A DNA stretch of 64,000 nucleotides from Bacteroidota bacterium (GTDB taxonomy: Bacteria > Bacteroidota > Bacteroidia > Chitinophagales > Chitinophagaceae). Under the pieces are notes generated by a model. The model was not told the DNA's origin. It saw only the letters and a program-made list of their open reading frames with translations, and did no database searches. The stretch covers positions 1 through 64,000 of the forward strand of contig JADJZY010000037.1 in the NCBI GenBank assembly GCA_016715505.1. The letters run 5' to 3'. Below are positions 1-10,484 of this stretch, piece after piece. The position numbers were made by a program, and so were the translations under genes. Numbering within the stretch: position 1 is the stretch's first letter; each line of letters starts with the position of its first letter.

Positions 1-227
1 AGTTGCAGAAAGGGAGTGAATGGCATTTTAAAATATGAATTTGGTCTTGAAAAGAACCATACCCAATTTAAAATTAGCTGAGAAAATGGCAAACCAAGCA
101 GTAGAGTTATACAACAGTCGCCGTTTACACAAATCACTTAAAATGAAAAACCCCAAACCAAGCTCATAAACTGCAAAATCATCAGAAATACGCTTACGAA
201 AAGAAAATAATGATGCACAAAAAAAGC

Positions 228-360
228 AACGAAGGAATGTTGATAAATCGAGCGGCAATAATAAAATGCCAGCGAGCTTATCAATATTCCGCTAAATTAA
301 ACCCCAAACTTAAACAAAATTGATCGCAAAATGGTCAGCCTATTTCAGGGCTTGACAAGG
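228..360. repeat. Direct repeat copy 1 (about 133 bp, imperfect)
   Basis: This stretch matches 1581-1714 over its whole length with scattered substitutions and small indels. Shared landmarks are AACGAAGGAATGTTGATA at the left end, an inverted repeat GGCA(A/T)T...ATGCC, then TAATATTCCGCTA, and TATTTCAGGG(G)CTTGACA at the right end. The inverted repeat can fold into a short hairpin. I see no open frame across it. The two copies enclose about 1.2 kb, which suggests an insertion, a cassette boundary or a duplication. The family is not one I recognise. Confidence 0.7.
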
Positions 361-1580
361 ACGTTTCCAGAAAATAAAAGCATTAACATAAAATGAAATT
401 GGAACCTGTAAATACTTGAAACTCAAAGATTAAAACTGACGGGTTATTCATCTCAGGATATGACTTTTATTTTTGAAAATTTCAGAAGAACGAAATAAAG
501 AAGAAATTAGGGCACCGAACAGACGAAAGATATAGGTGAAGGAATATAAGTACAAAAACGGATATGCATCCTATAATGAGGCTTTCATACTTTTTTACTA
601 ACTGAAAAAACAACAAAATCAATAATGGGTCGATGTGGACTTCATAATTGGAATAAAAAACATCACCGCGCAGAAATAGGTTACAATATATCTAAATGAA
701 AATTTTTAAAGAAAGGATTAATGACCGAAGCCGTTGGTTCAATTATTGATTATGGTTTTAATAAATTGAGATTGCACAGATGAAGCCCTTATTACGGAAT
801 CAATAATATTCCTTCTTTGAAAATCATCGAAAGCCATCATTTCACCAAAGAGAAACATTAAGACAACATTATTTTGTAGCAGACAAATTTGAAGATTCAG
901 TTGTTTATTCATTGTGATTAATAGATATATTGACAACAAAAATTACTAAACATCTAACCGTTAACTGTGGTCGAATTAAAGGACGATTCATATATATAAT
1001 CATAATTAAGTACATTGAAATAATGCAAGACTTTATAGACCAACCAAATAAAAATGTGTTTTTCTTCTGGGCAAAGGAAGATGTCAGTTTTTGTGGTGCT
1101 GACTTTCAAGGCATCTTGTTCTTGTGGACAATTATAACAGTGGACTTGGAAAAACTTTGGACTTTAATAAAACTGAACATCACGCTGTCGAGATTTTTTA
1201 CGAGTGTTGACATATGCTTTGCAACATCCAGAAGATTCACGGACGTTGGGTAATCATTTTCATTTGACAAGGTTGAATTTGATACTTGATAAAGCAAACT
1301 TGGGACTACAAAAATCTCCGTTTCTAAGCGACTATTTGAATACTTATAAACTAAAATAAGACCGAATGAATTTCTGCATCCCGAAACCCACTTTGGACGG
1401 AGGAAAAAGGCAGCAAAGATTTGACTAAAGGCCGACCTTGCAGCCGAATGTGTTGAACTAATAAAAAAAAATGGGCGGACAAGTATATCATTCATGAAGT
1501 CAAGCCATTCACTAGTTTTCTCAAATTGCAGACTGTTTTTAGACAACAATTACAGTAAGAGAAATCACATGGCAGAGAAA
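361..1580. other. Stretch between the direct repeats; no convincing gene
   Basis: No frame over 150 codons is open and none resembles a family I know. A + strand run from about 1030 to 1560 has some protein-like segments in shifting frames (for example KADLAAECVELIKKNG near 1430), which could be the remains of a frameshifted gene. The minus-strand open frame over 1106-1549 looks like chance. I assign no function. Confidence 0.4.
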
Positions 1581-1714
1581 AACGAAGGAATGTTGATAGT
1601 CAAGCGGCATTCATAAAAATGCCAGCAGCGCTGTAATATTCCGCTATAATTAAGCCGAAACTTAAACAAATTGATCACGCAAAAATGGTCAACCTATTTC
1701 AGGGGCTTGACAGA
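1581..1714. repeat. Direct repeat copy 2
   Basis: Second copy of the repeat at 228-360. Its hairpin is clearer here: AGCGGCATT, a short loop, then AATGCCAGCAGCGCT, so a GGCATT/AATGCC stem is flanked by AGCG/CGCT. It ends about 60 bp before the start of the VOC-like gene at 1774. Confidence 0.7.
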
Positions 1715-1773
1715 ACCTATTATCCCTGATGCATAAGCTTGATATAAATAAATTTCTAATTTGATAACAACCA

Positions 1774-2206
1774 ATGGCACAAATTAATCCTTACATTCAT
1801 TTCAATGGCAATGCAGAAGAAGCATTTACATTTTACAAATCTACTCTAAACGGAGATTTTGAAACGTCATCCGCTTCAGGATGTGCAAACCTTGATTACC
1901 CTATTCCAGAAAATGAAGCTAATAAAATTGTGCATTGCTTTACCAATCGGAAAACACACAGTACTTTAATGGGAAGCGATACACTACAAGCATGGGAAAA
2001 CACTATTGAAAATGAGAATAAGCAAAAATTTCAATTAGCGCAGAAAGCAAGAAGAAGCAGATAAATTATTTAATATGGTCTTTCAAAGAAGGCGAGGATA
2101 ATTGAAATGCCCATTCAGGATAGTCCTTGGGGTACGACACTTTGGAATGCTCAGAGGACGTGGATTTGAATGGATGGTAGACTTTGATCATAAATTCAGT
2201 GAATAG
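1774..2206 (+). pseudogene. VOC-superfamily (PhnB/3-demethylubiquinone methyltransferase-like) protein, frameshifted
   Basis: The N-terminal part begins MAQINPYIHFNGNAEEAF and continues with TFYKS, EANKIVH and STLMGSD, all typical of PhnB-like glyoxalase/bleomycin-resistance-fold proteins, whose usual length is about 135-150 residues. The first frame stops at 2064. The expected C-terminal half is still visible in other frames: KKADKLFN near 2060, MPIQDSPWG near 2107 and EWMVDFDH near 2170-2192. At least two indels therefore interrupt one gene. Family members are small, stand-alone metal-binding-fold proteins; the substrate is unknown. It could be a real pseudogene or a good gene with consensus errors. 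Confidence 0.75.
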
Positions 2207-2467
2207 TGGAAAATATATCCCATTTAAAGCGAAATGGTTTGCCATTACGTTTCCCATAAATTCTATGATCAAATTTGAGTTTTCCTTTAATTGGCCCCTT
2301 ATCATTGGTGTGAAAAATGTATTCAGTTTTCTTTAGCGTGAAGCTAACTAGACAAATAGATTGTTTTGTCATTCGGGTGTTGTTTTATTGAAAAGTTAAT
2401 AAGTAATTGCTTTTCAAAACTACTTTCTCTAAATGGACCACTACACTTATTAAATCCCTTTAGCTTA

Positions 2468-2990
2468 AATGAATACTAATAAATTTTTATTCAAGAATTC
2501 GATTTTGACAATATTCCTAGTATCAATTTCCTGCGCAAATAGACTAGAAAACAAAATATTACAAGAAAAACAGAAGGAACCTTTTAAAACTAACTAATAA
2601 TCCTGAAGTATTTGAAGCTGAATCAGAACATTTACACTTCTCCTTCTGAAATATGAGTAGATTTTATACAAAATTACTACTCCAATTTATCAAAGCAGTT
2701 CAATTTAAAGATAAGATTACTTTTGATGCTATATTTCGGAAAACATGTTTATGGTCAATCTGACGACTTCCCCGATATAGATTTACCTGAAACCATCGAA
2801 AATTCCCAAATAAGAATGATTACTCCTGAAAACGGGCAAATTTTGCAAAAGCAAGAACAGGAAATTACTTATGTGAATTTGATGAGTTGGATTAGCAATG
2901 AAAAACAGAATTTTTATTTATTTGTATTCTCAAATCATTCACAACATCAATTTGATTGTGTGTAAATTATGAATTCAGAGAAAGTCACTA
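2468..2990 (+). pseudogene. Small lipoprotein-like gene, frameshifted
   Basis: The first frame starts MNTNKFLFKNSILTIFLVSI followed by SCAN, a lipoprotein signal peptide with a probable lipidated Cys near residue 22. It closes at 2596. Protein-like sequence resumes in other frames, first PEVFEAESEHLHFSF near 2605 and then a frame over 2723-2965 containing DDFPDIDLPETIENSQIRM. A short tail (YEFREKVTRVIN) lies beyond 2965. I infer a single exported protein of about 170 residues broken by several indels. I do not recognise the family. Confidence 0.5.
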
Positions 2991-3243
2991 GGGTTATCAA
3001 TTAATAAATATATTCTTTGAGGAACTTTGCAAATGAGCGAGCACAAACCTAAACTTATTCCTATATACTCCATGGAAAGTATATAAGATACCCCTTAATT
3101 CGTTGCATGATCATCTAAGCTCTAAAGCGGATGAATTCGGTAATCCCAATAAGTAGATGTACTGATCTTGAAAAATTTTATTGTTCAACCCATTTCTAAT
3201 GCCTAATACTATGATATCCCTGTTTTGAAAGATTTCATTATAT

Positions 3244-3489
3244 TTGATTAGAATAATAAATAACCACGATTCCCTGATTAAGGGAGTACTTGCGTTATGT
3301 ATTCCACTTATTCCGAAACGTATTAAAGAATGGGCGTATGCTGGTTTTACGTTTGACTTCCTCTTCGCAACAATAAGTCATGCTGTAATTGATGGAATTA
3401 ATTTTCAAACCTTTTTCCCGTTAATCATTTTAGGAATATTATCTGTTTCTTATTTCTATTATCATAAATTACATCCTAACAATTCATAA
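3244..3489 (+). pseudogene. DoxX-like membrane protein, C-terminal part
   Basis: The 81 residues include KRIKEWAYAGFTFDFLFATI followed by SHAVIDG and a final hydrophobic segment ending SYFYYHK. This is the typical C-terminal half of DoxX/DUF-type four-helix membrane proteins (about 120-130 residues). The hydrophobic helices expected before it are not open in this frame, although a weak match lies just upstream around 3190-3250. The first codon of the open frame is TTG, so the visible start is not to be trusted. It is either truncated or frameshifted upstream. Confidence 0.6.
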
Positions 3490-3726
3490 ATGTCTTTTGT
3501 ATTTTAAATTTCTTGATCATTGAAACATACTTAGATAGCAAGTAAAAATTGAATTGTCCAAGTAAATTAAATCAACTTTAGTAGATTAGATGTTTGACAA
3601 TATAGACTCTTGTAGATCAATGCATTTTATCAGGTTATTCTCAAAATAACTACCTTAATCCATTCCTTCTACAAAGAAAATCTAAACGGATGGGATTTCT
3701 TCTTTCAATAATGAAAGGACTTCACT

Positions 3727-4092
3727 ATGAAAGAAACAGAAATACATAATCAGCGAATGGCAAAATTAACTTTTGCATCTGTGTATCCTCATTACATCGC
3801 TAAGGTGCAATCTAAAGGAAGAACCATTGAGGAATTACATCAAATTATATATTGGCTTACTGGCTTCGATCAAAAGATGTTACTTCATTTAATCGATGAA
3901 AATGTAACGTTTGAAACCTTCTTTCAAAATGCTCATTTAAATAAAAAATGCGGCATTGATCAGAGAGTGTAATTTGTGGTTACAAAATTGAAGAAATCAA
4001 TAATCCCGCTGACTAAAAAAATTAGATATTTAGATAAATTAGTTGACGAACTAGCGAAAGGAAAGGCACTCGATAAAATTCTCAGAAAATGA
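3727..4092 (+). CDS. DUF2200 family protein, with two compensating indels
   Basis: The sequence starts at ATG 3727 and carries the DUF2200 signature: FASVYPHYIAKVQSKGRTIE, then IIYWLTGFDQ and FETFFQNA. The frame appears to stop after residue 81, but the conserved middle (CGYKIEEINNP) is readable one frame over at about 3975-4008. The conserved tail KKIRYLDKLVDELAKGKALD followed by KILRK returns to the original frame and stops at 4092. Two opposite single-base indels near 3960 and 4010 therefore explain the break. The reconstructed length (about 121 residues) is normal for the family. The function of DUF2200 is unknown. Confidence 0.8.
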
Positions 4093-4356
4093 TGTTTCAA
4101 AATTGGATTTGTCATAAAATCAATGATTGAGTCTTCAGAGGAATTATATAAAATTTCAAGCCATTTCTTTTCCAAAAGTCAATTTACGCGACCTGAAACG
4201 ATTATTCGACCAATATCCAATTCTAAGATTTCTTTTTTATTTGCAAACGTCTTTAATACGCAATAGTCCCCAATCTTAAAGATTGTACCTGTAATTTACT
4301 ATTTGGAACTGGAGAGCTGTTTAAAGCAAGCTATTGTAATTTTTAAGGATAACTCA

Positions 4357-7300
4357 CTACCTAAAATTCTTTAATAGCTCCTTCACGGCTTCCATTAATT
4401 GCGTATCATTACCGTTTAAAAAATCAGCATATTTTAAATCAACTTCAATATCTGGCTCTAACTGCAAATTTTCTGTTGGGCGATTTTCTTTCCCAATTGT
4501 TGCGATCATCGGTATCCCGAATACCATGGTCGGATCGATTTGAGTCTCCCACCACACGGCAGTTCCGGTACCTGGTACAGCCTTACCTACAGTTTTACCG
4601 ATTCCAGCTTGCTTGTATACATAAGGAAAAATAAAAGCGTCGCTATAGTTACCTTCGCTCATCACCACACAACTTGGTTTAGTCCATCGGCCCATAGGTT
4701 CTCCATCTTTCAGTCGATTTCCTTGTGGCGCAAAATCTAAATATCTTACTCCGGATAATAATGTTTTTAAATCATCGTGTAACCAACCGCCTCCGTTAAA
4801 CCGAGTATCTACGATCAGGGCCTTTTTTTCATAGTTTTCACCAAACACTTCGTCGAAAACATCTCTGTAACTGCCATCGTTCATACCCTGTACATGCACA
4901 TATCCAATTTGGCCCTGACTCAAGCGATCAACTTCTGATTTCATTCGTGAAATCCATCGACGATACATCAAACCACCTTCAGCGCCAAAAGAAATTGGTT
5001 TAACTACTTCGTCTAATTGAGCCGGCGTTTCGGGGTCGCTAAATGTAATCAGTGTATTTTTTCCTGCTTTTCGATTCAGGAGTTTTGTCCAATCCATATC
5101 GTCTGTTATCTCAACGCCATCAATCTTTTCAATGATGAACCCAGGCTTTAAAGAAGTGGTTATTTTATCGAATGGACCTTCCTGCAAAATTTCGGTAACC
5201 AATAGTCCTTTGCCAGTATGAGTTTCATCAAAAAGCAACCCAATGAAGCCGTTTCATCTCCATTTTCTGCTTGGGGTGAATATCGACCGCCGGTATGCGA
5301 TGCATTTAATTCTCCTAAAAACTCACCCAACAAATCCTGAAAGTCGTAATTATTATTGACATGGGGTAAAAATGCTTTATAGTTGGTATAGATCATATCC
5401 CAATCCAAACCATGTAACTTGGGATCGTAACATTTATCTGCCACCTGACGCCATGCATGTTCCAGAATATAAGCTCTTTCGGCAGCAGGATTCAGTACCA
5501 TTTCTCCACTCACCTGAATCGGATCAATTTTCCCATTTTCATCAATTTTACTCAATTTCCCGTCTTTGATCACTATGAGGGTTTTCCCATCCTTGCTCAT
5601 TTGTATGCCAGCTCCACCTGCTCCAAGCTTGGCCAAAATTTTTGTTTCCTTGGTTCTTGTTTCTGTAACCCATAAATCAAATCCCTTTTCAAAAGCGGCC
5701 AAATAGTAAACCTTCGTCCCCTCAGGATTCACCACATAATCGCTGATGCTGCAACTGTTTATTGTTACTCTTCGTATCCTTTCTTTAAACTGATCCGTTT
5801 CAAGTGCGAATGCTAAACTATCAGAAACTTTATTATCAACTTTCTTATCTTTTTGTTTGCGAGTACCTTCTTCCGCTTCTTTCTCCTCTTTTTTCAACTT
5901 TTCCATTTCTTCTTTTTCCTTCTTTTCTTTTTCTTCCAGAAGGGCAAACTCCTCTTTAGATAATATGTAACGTTCAAATGCCTTATTGTCAAAGAATCCA
6001 ATAAAGATATCTGTTTCACGACTCCTTAGGCATGACTTCGTCTTCCATTTTTTGCACTTAACCAGGTCATCGCTTTGTTTCCGATTGCCCATTTTACATT
6101 GCCCTGACCATAACCACTTGGAAATGGATGTATAATCGTCTTGGTCTCATCGGTAGATATCAATGCAACATTCGAAGTAAACCAGTTTCCTTCTCCGTCA
6201 TCCGACAAAATGTAACGACTATCAGGACTCCAAACAAAATCCCAATCGCCATCTGCATAACTATAATTTCTCCCCTCAGGTAAAATGGTTCGCGTTTGTC
6301 CGGATTCAATATTTAAAATTTTTAATACATTCCGATTGGATATAAACGCTAATTCTTTGCCGTCCGGCGAATATTTACCCTGAAATTCTTCCTCCTCAGT
6401 TGCCACCAACTGCTCCTCGTTTAACAATGTCGAAGCAAAAAAATAAGGTTCTTCCTTACGTGAAATGCTACTCTTGTAAATATCCCAACTTCCTTTTCGT
6501 TCGGTGGCATAAATTAATGAACGACCATCAGGATGCCATTGTACCATACGTTCCTGTACAGGTGTATTGGTAATTCGTTTGGTTTGTGTGCCCTCAACCG
6601 CAGTTACAAATACTTCTCCCCGATTAATAAAAGCGATTTCTTTACCATTGGGCGATAAAACAAATTGTGTTATCCCACTGCTCACGGATAAGTTCTTTTC
6701 TGAATTATTTCGACCATCATTTTGAATGAGCACCAAAACTGCCGAAGCCCGATCATTTGCAGGTTGTATAAACAGGTCACCATTATACGTATAGCAGAGT
6801 GTATTATTTTTGCTGACACTTAAATTTCTAACCGGATGGGTATTGTAATTTGTAATACTTTGTTCTTGACCATTGCGGTTCAAGGCAATATTCAAACTAC
6901 CACTCGATTCAGTTAAATAATAAAAACCTGTATTTCCTGGTTCAAAAACCGGCTCGAGATCTTCTCCTGAAAATGTACTAATTTTTTTATACTGTTTTGT
7001 TTTTACATCTAAAGCCCAAATATCTCTTGTAACACTGCTGGTATGATGTTTTCGATAATGATCTTCATATCCTTTTTTATCCTGAAAAACAATCTGATCT
7101 CCCGAAGCATTGAGTCGAGCTGTGCTCATGCCAGCCTCACTCATTAAGATCGGACGACCCCCGTTTACGGACACCTGATATAAATTTTGAAACAACCTTG
7201 GACTATAAAAACGAATATTTTTATTCCCCGCTCCTCTTGCTGATAAAAAAAGAACAGATTCATTATCCGGTGTGAAATCCTGAGGGATATCTGCAGAACT

Positions 7301-7618
7301 ATGGTGGGTTAAACGTAGTGGATTTCCTCCCGTAACCGGCATTACAAAAACATCAAAATTCCCATAACGATCACTGGCAAATGCAATAGACTTCCCATCA
7401 TGACTCCAAACCGGGTTTTTATCATAAGCTTCATGCATTGTTAAAGCCTGTGCAGTTCCTCCTTTGACCGGAACGATATAAATATCCCCTTTATATGAAA
7501 ATGCAATTTGAGTCCCATCAGGGCTGATACTTGGATATCTTACCCAATGTGCCTGTTGTTGCGCATCAAGTTTTAAAGTAGTCATACCCAGAAAAAGAAT
7601 GATCAGTAATTTATTCAT
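4357..7618 (-). CDS. Tricorn-like S41 family protease with N-terminal beta-propeller, two frameshifts
   Basis: A signal peptide (MNKLLIILFLGMTTLKLDAQ) starts at 7618. Residues ~25-530 form WD40-like/PD40 propeller repeats (ISPDGTQIAFS, WSHDGKSIAF). A Lys/Glu-rich linker follows at ~560-600, then a PDZ-like segment (GLLVTEILQEGPFDKI) and an S41 core with TRFNGGG and the serine motif GNYSDAF. This is the domain order of bacterial tricorn-like proteases, and the reconstructed length (~1,085) fits. Frames break near 6040 (after TWLSAKNGR) and near 5240, where a T seems missing before GCTTTTTGATG. The protein is probably periplasmic or secreted and trims peptides. The next upstream gene is thrS, 216 bp away, and the two are probably not co-transcribed by necessity. 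Confidence 0.85.
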
Positions 7619-7687
7619 GCGGTAAAAATAAAATAAATCCTTACTTATTCTTCATTCATGCGGCAATGGATAAAATAAATTAGATCT

Positions 7688-7703
7688 TTGTCTTAAAAGA
7701 CAA
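7688..7703. terminator. Weak hairpin between thrS and the protease gene
   Basis: TTGTCTT, loop AA, AAGACAA can form a 7-bp stem in the 216-bp gap downstream of thrS. No clear T-tract follows on the minus strand, so it may be a weak terminator or nothing. Confidence 0.25.
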
Positions 7704-7834
7704 CATTATTGAAACAACCAATTCGCTTGAATTTGAAGATAAGACGAGTCCAACCCTTGTTTATTCTCTCAATTAAACAAAGGATACAAATAGCGCTATT
7801 CTGAAATAACTTCCAGTCAAAAAGAAAAAGAATG

Positions 7835-9778
7835 TTATGAACTCGTCCTGTTCAGGATTTGCTCACGCATCGATTCAACTATTTCAGTTACCGGCTTCAT
7901 CCCCTGATCACCCTGGCTTTGAATTCGCAGAGAAACTGCATTTTCGTTCATTTCTTTCTCACCTATGATAAACATGTATGGTACTTTTGACAATTCCGTA
8001 TCGCGAATTTTTTTACCAATTTTTTCATTTCTATCATCAATTTCGGCACGATACCTGCAGCACGAAGTTGTTTGTGAACGGCACGACAATAGTCCATAAA
8101 TTTATCACTGATGGGCAATAATTTTACCTGACAAGGCGCTAACCACAACGGAAATTTACCGGCATAATGTTTCCAGTAAAAAACCGATGAATCGTTCGTG
8201 GGTTCGAGAGGTGCGCGATGGATAATTAAAAGGAATTTCCGGTTTATTTTCAGCACTATTAAAACTTAAATTAAAACGTTTGCCCTGTGCAAAATCCACC
8301 TGATTGGTTGCCAGTGTGAACTCACGTCCAATCGCGCTCCAGATTTGAACATCAATTTTTGGGCCGTAAAAAGCGGCTTCATCCTGCACTTCCACAAAAG
8401 GTATATTACTTTCAATGAGCACATTTCGAACCATGGTTTCGGTTTCTTTCCATAATTCAGGTTCATCGATATACTTCTGTCCCAATTTGGCCGGATCATG
8501 CAAGGATAAACGCATGACATATTTATCTATTCCGAAAATATTAAAATATTTCAGGTACATATCATTCACCGCACGAAATTCATCACCAAACTGCTCACGG
8601 GTACAATAAATATGTGCATCATTCATGTGTAAACATCTCACACGCATTAAACCAAATAATTCACCACTTTGCTCATATCGATAGCAGGTTCCATACTCGG
8701 CCAATCGCAGCGGCAAATCTTTATAACTGCGAGGTTCGGCATCAAAAATTTTATGATGATGCGGACAGTTCATGGCTTTCAGGTAGTACTTCGTGCCGTC
8801 GAGTTCCATGGGCGGGTACATACTATCCTGGTAATAAGGTAAGTGACCGCTAGTTAAATACATGCTCTCTTTAGCGATATGCGGGGTAACTACACGTTTA
8901 TACCCGGCGTCCTCTTCCGTTTCTTTCGCTAACTTTTCTAACTCTTCAATGATAATTGTGCCGTTTGGCATCCATAAAGGAAGCCCTTGACCGACATCGT
9001 CATCGAAACAAAATATGCCCAATTCCTTTCCTAATTTTCGGTGATCGCGCTTTTTGGCTTCTTCCACCATTTGGATATATTCATCCAGCATCTTTGAATT
9101 TGGAAATGTAACACCGTATAGACGGGTCAATTGTTTATTTTTCTCATCACCCTTCCAATATGCGCCGGCCACATTGGTTAATTTGATAGCTTTGATATGA
9201 CCGGTATTTGGAATATGCGGTCCTCTGCATAAATCAGTGAAATTACCTTGTTTGTAAAATGTAATTTGACCGTCTTCCAGATTATGCAACAAATCAAGTT
9301 TGTAGGGATCATCCTTTTCAAAGAAATAAGAAACGGCATCCTTTTTACTGATTTCAATTCGCTCGTAGGCATTATTTTGTTTGGCTAATTCCTGCATCTT
9401 TTGTTCAATGGCAGCAAGGTCATCCTCCCCGATTTGCTGATCTCCCAAATCCATATCATAATAAAATCCTTGATCAAGGGCAGGTCCTACCCAAAATTTC
9501 ACACCCGGATAAAGCGCTTCAATAGCTTCTGCCATTAAATGGGCTGAACTATGCCAAAATGTATTTTTTCCCGTCGAATCATCCCATGTTAATAATTTCA
9601 AGGAAACATTTTCGTTGAGAGGACGACTAAGATCCCATACCTCTCCATTGATTTCAGCCGCCAATACCTTCTTGGCCAGACCTTCTGAAATGGATTTTGC
9701 TACTTCCATCGAACTTACACCCGGTGCATACTCTCGAATACTGCCATCGGGCAAACTAACTTGTATCATAGGCCGCAA
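7835..9778 (-). CDS. thrS: Threonyl-tRNA synthetase, interrupted by clustered indels
   Basis: The enzyme charges tRNA-Thr. From the start at 9778 the order is as expected: a TGS domain (IQVSLPDGSIREYAPG), the editing domain with HSSAH and CRGPH, the class II catalytic core with MNCPHHHKIF (zinc-binding Cys) and RYEQSGELFGLMRVR, then the anticodon-binding domain. The main frame runs to residue ~530 and breaks inside motif 3. There, three single-base differences fall within about 60 bp (8210-8270) around IHRAPLGTHERF. A further missing base near 8045 shifts the last ~85 residues. All parts remain readable and total about 645 residues, the normal size. As thrS is normally essential, these look like consensus errors. 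The start ATG at 9769 (MIQVSL) is also possible. Confidence 0.95.
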
Positions 9779-9918
9779 ATTAAACCCAAAAATTACAGTA
9801 TCAAAATTTGCGTGTCCGTCAAAATCCCAGAAACTGGCTTGAAAAATTCTTAAAATCTGCTTTAAACGGGATTTTGGATTAAGAACCCGTTCATGACATT
9901 TGAGGGAAAAAAGTGGAT

Positions 9919-10463
9919 CTATTTAAATTCCGAAACGCGCAAAAGATGCGACGCTATTTCAACAGTTCGCTGTTTTATGAGATTATACTGATCTATCGCT
10001 GTAAAATTGCTTTGCATGCTACCCCCACCCGTATATTCTTCTTTACCCAGCATTTCGATGACCAATTTTTCCTGATCTCGAAAGGCTAACCAATTCCGTT
10101 GACTGGATTGCATCAACTTCTTATCGTCTGCATTTAATTTCTGAATGAGCTGACCATAGTATTTGTTTAAGAGAACGTCATATTCCTTTGTACAATCGTA
10201 AATGATTTGATTGATTCCCTGGGTCGAAAAGTCAATTTCCATTTTAAGGCGGCATATCTGTTCGATTCGGAATGTATCTACCATAAACTCTATCATGATG
10301 GGGTTTAAGTTCCCCTGACGATTGAGCATATCCCATAAATCTGATGCCTCTTTGTTAACTTGCTGTCGGATACTAATCTTTTTTGCTCAGTCAATTCTGT
10401 CTGACAATATGCCCATTGTATTCCAATGAAACAAAGTAATGAGGTAAAAAGTATCTTTTTCAT
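9919..10463 (-). CDS. LprI/DUF1311-like exported protein, one frameshift
   Basis: Reading starts at ATG 10463 with signal peptide MKKILFTSLLCFIGIQWAYC and shifts frame near 10380 in an A6 run (GAGCAAAAAAGA). It then continues as IRQQVNKEASDLWDMLNRQG to the stop at 9919, about 180 residues. The mature part has the lysozyme-inhibitor LprI-type pattern: CTKEYDVLLNKYY, then SSQRNWLAFRDQE, with a cysteine before CTKEYD that could pair with it. Known members are periplasmic or surface proteins; lysozyme inhibition is shown only for some. It lies 21 bp downstream of the haem-c gene, so the two probably form an operon. Confidence 0.7.
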
Positions 10464-10484
10464 TTTTGGATAAATTAAGTAAGA

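Noticed and set aside
28..258. Minus-strand open frame of 76 codons
   Set aside because: Hydrophobic-looking but without family features, and it overlaps the direct repeat. AT-rich sequence gives such frames by chance.
1106..1549. Minus-strand open frame of 147 codons between the direct repeats
   Set aside because: No domain, no signal and an unusual residue mix. Protein-like fragments on the opposite strand fit slightly better.
2066..2305. Minus-strand open frame of 79 codons
   Set aside because: It is mostly the antisense of the VOC-like gene's C-terminal half, whose + strand protein matches a known family.
4540..4740. Plus-strand open frame inside the protease gene
   Set aside because: Antisense shadow of the S41 core. 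The minus-strand protein has clear catalytic motifs.
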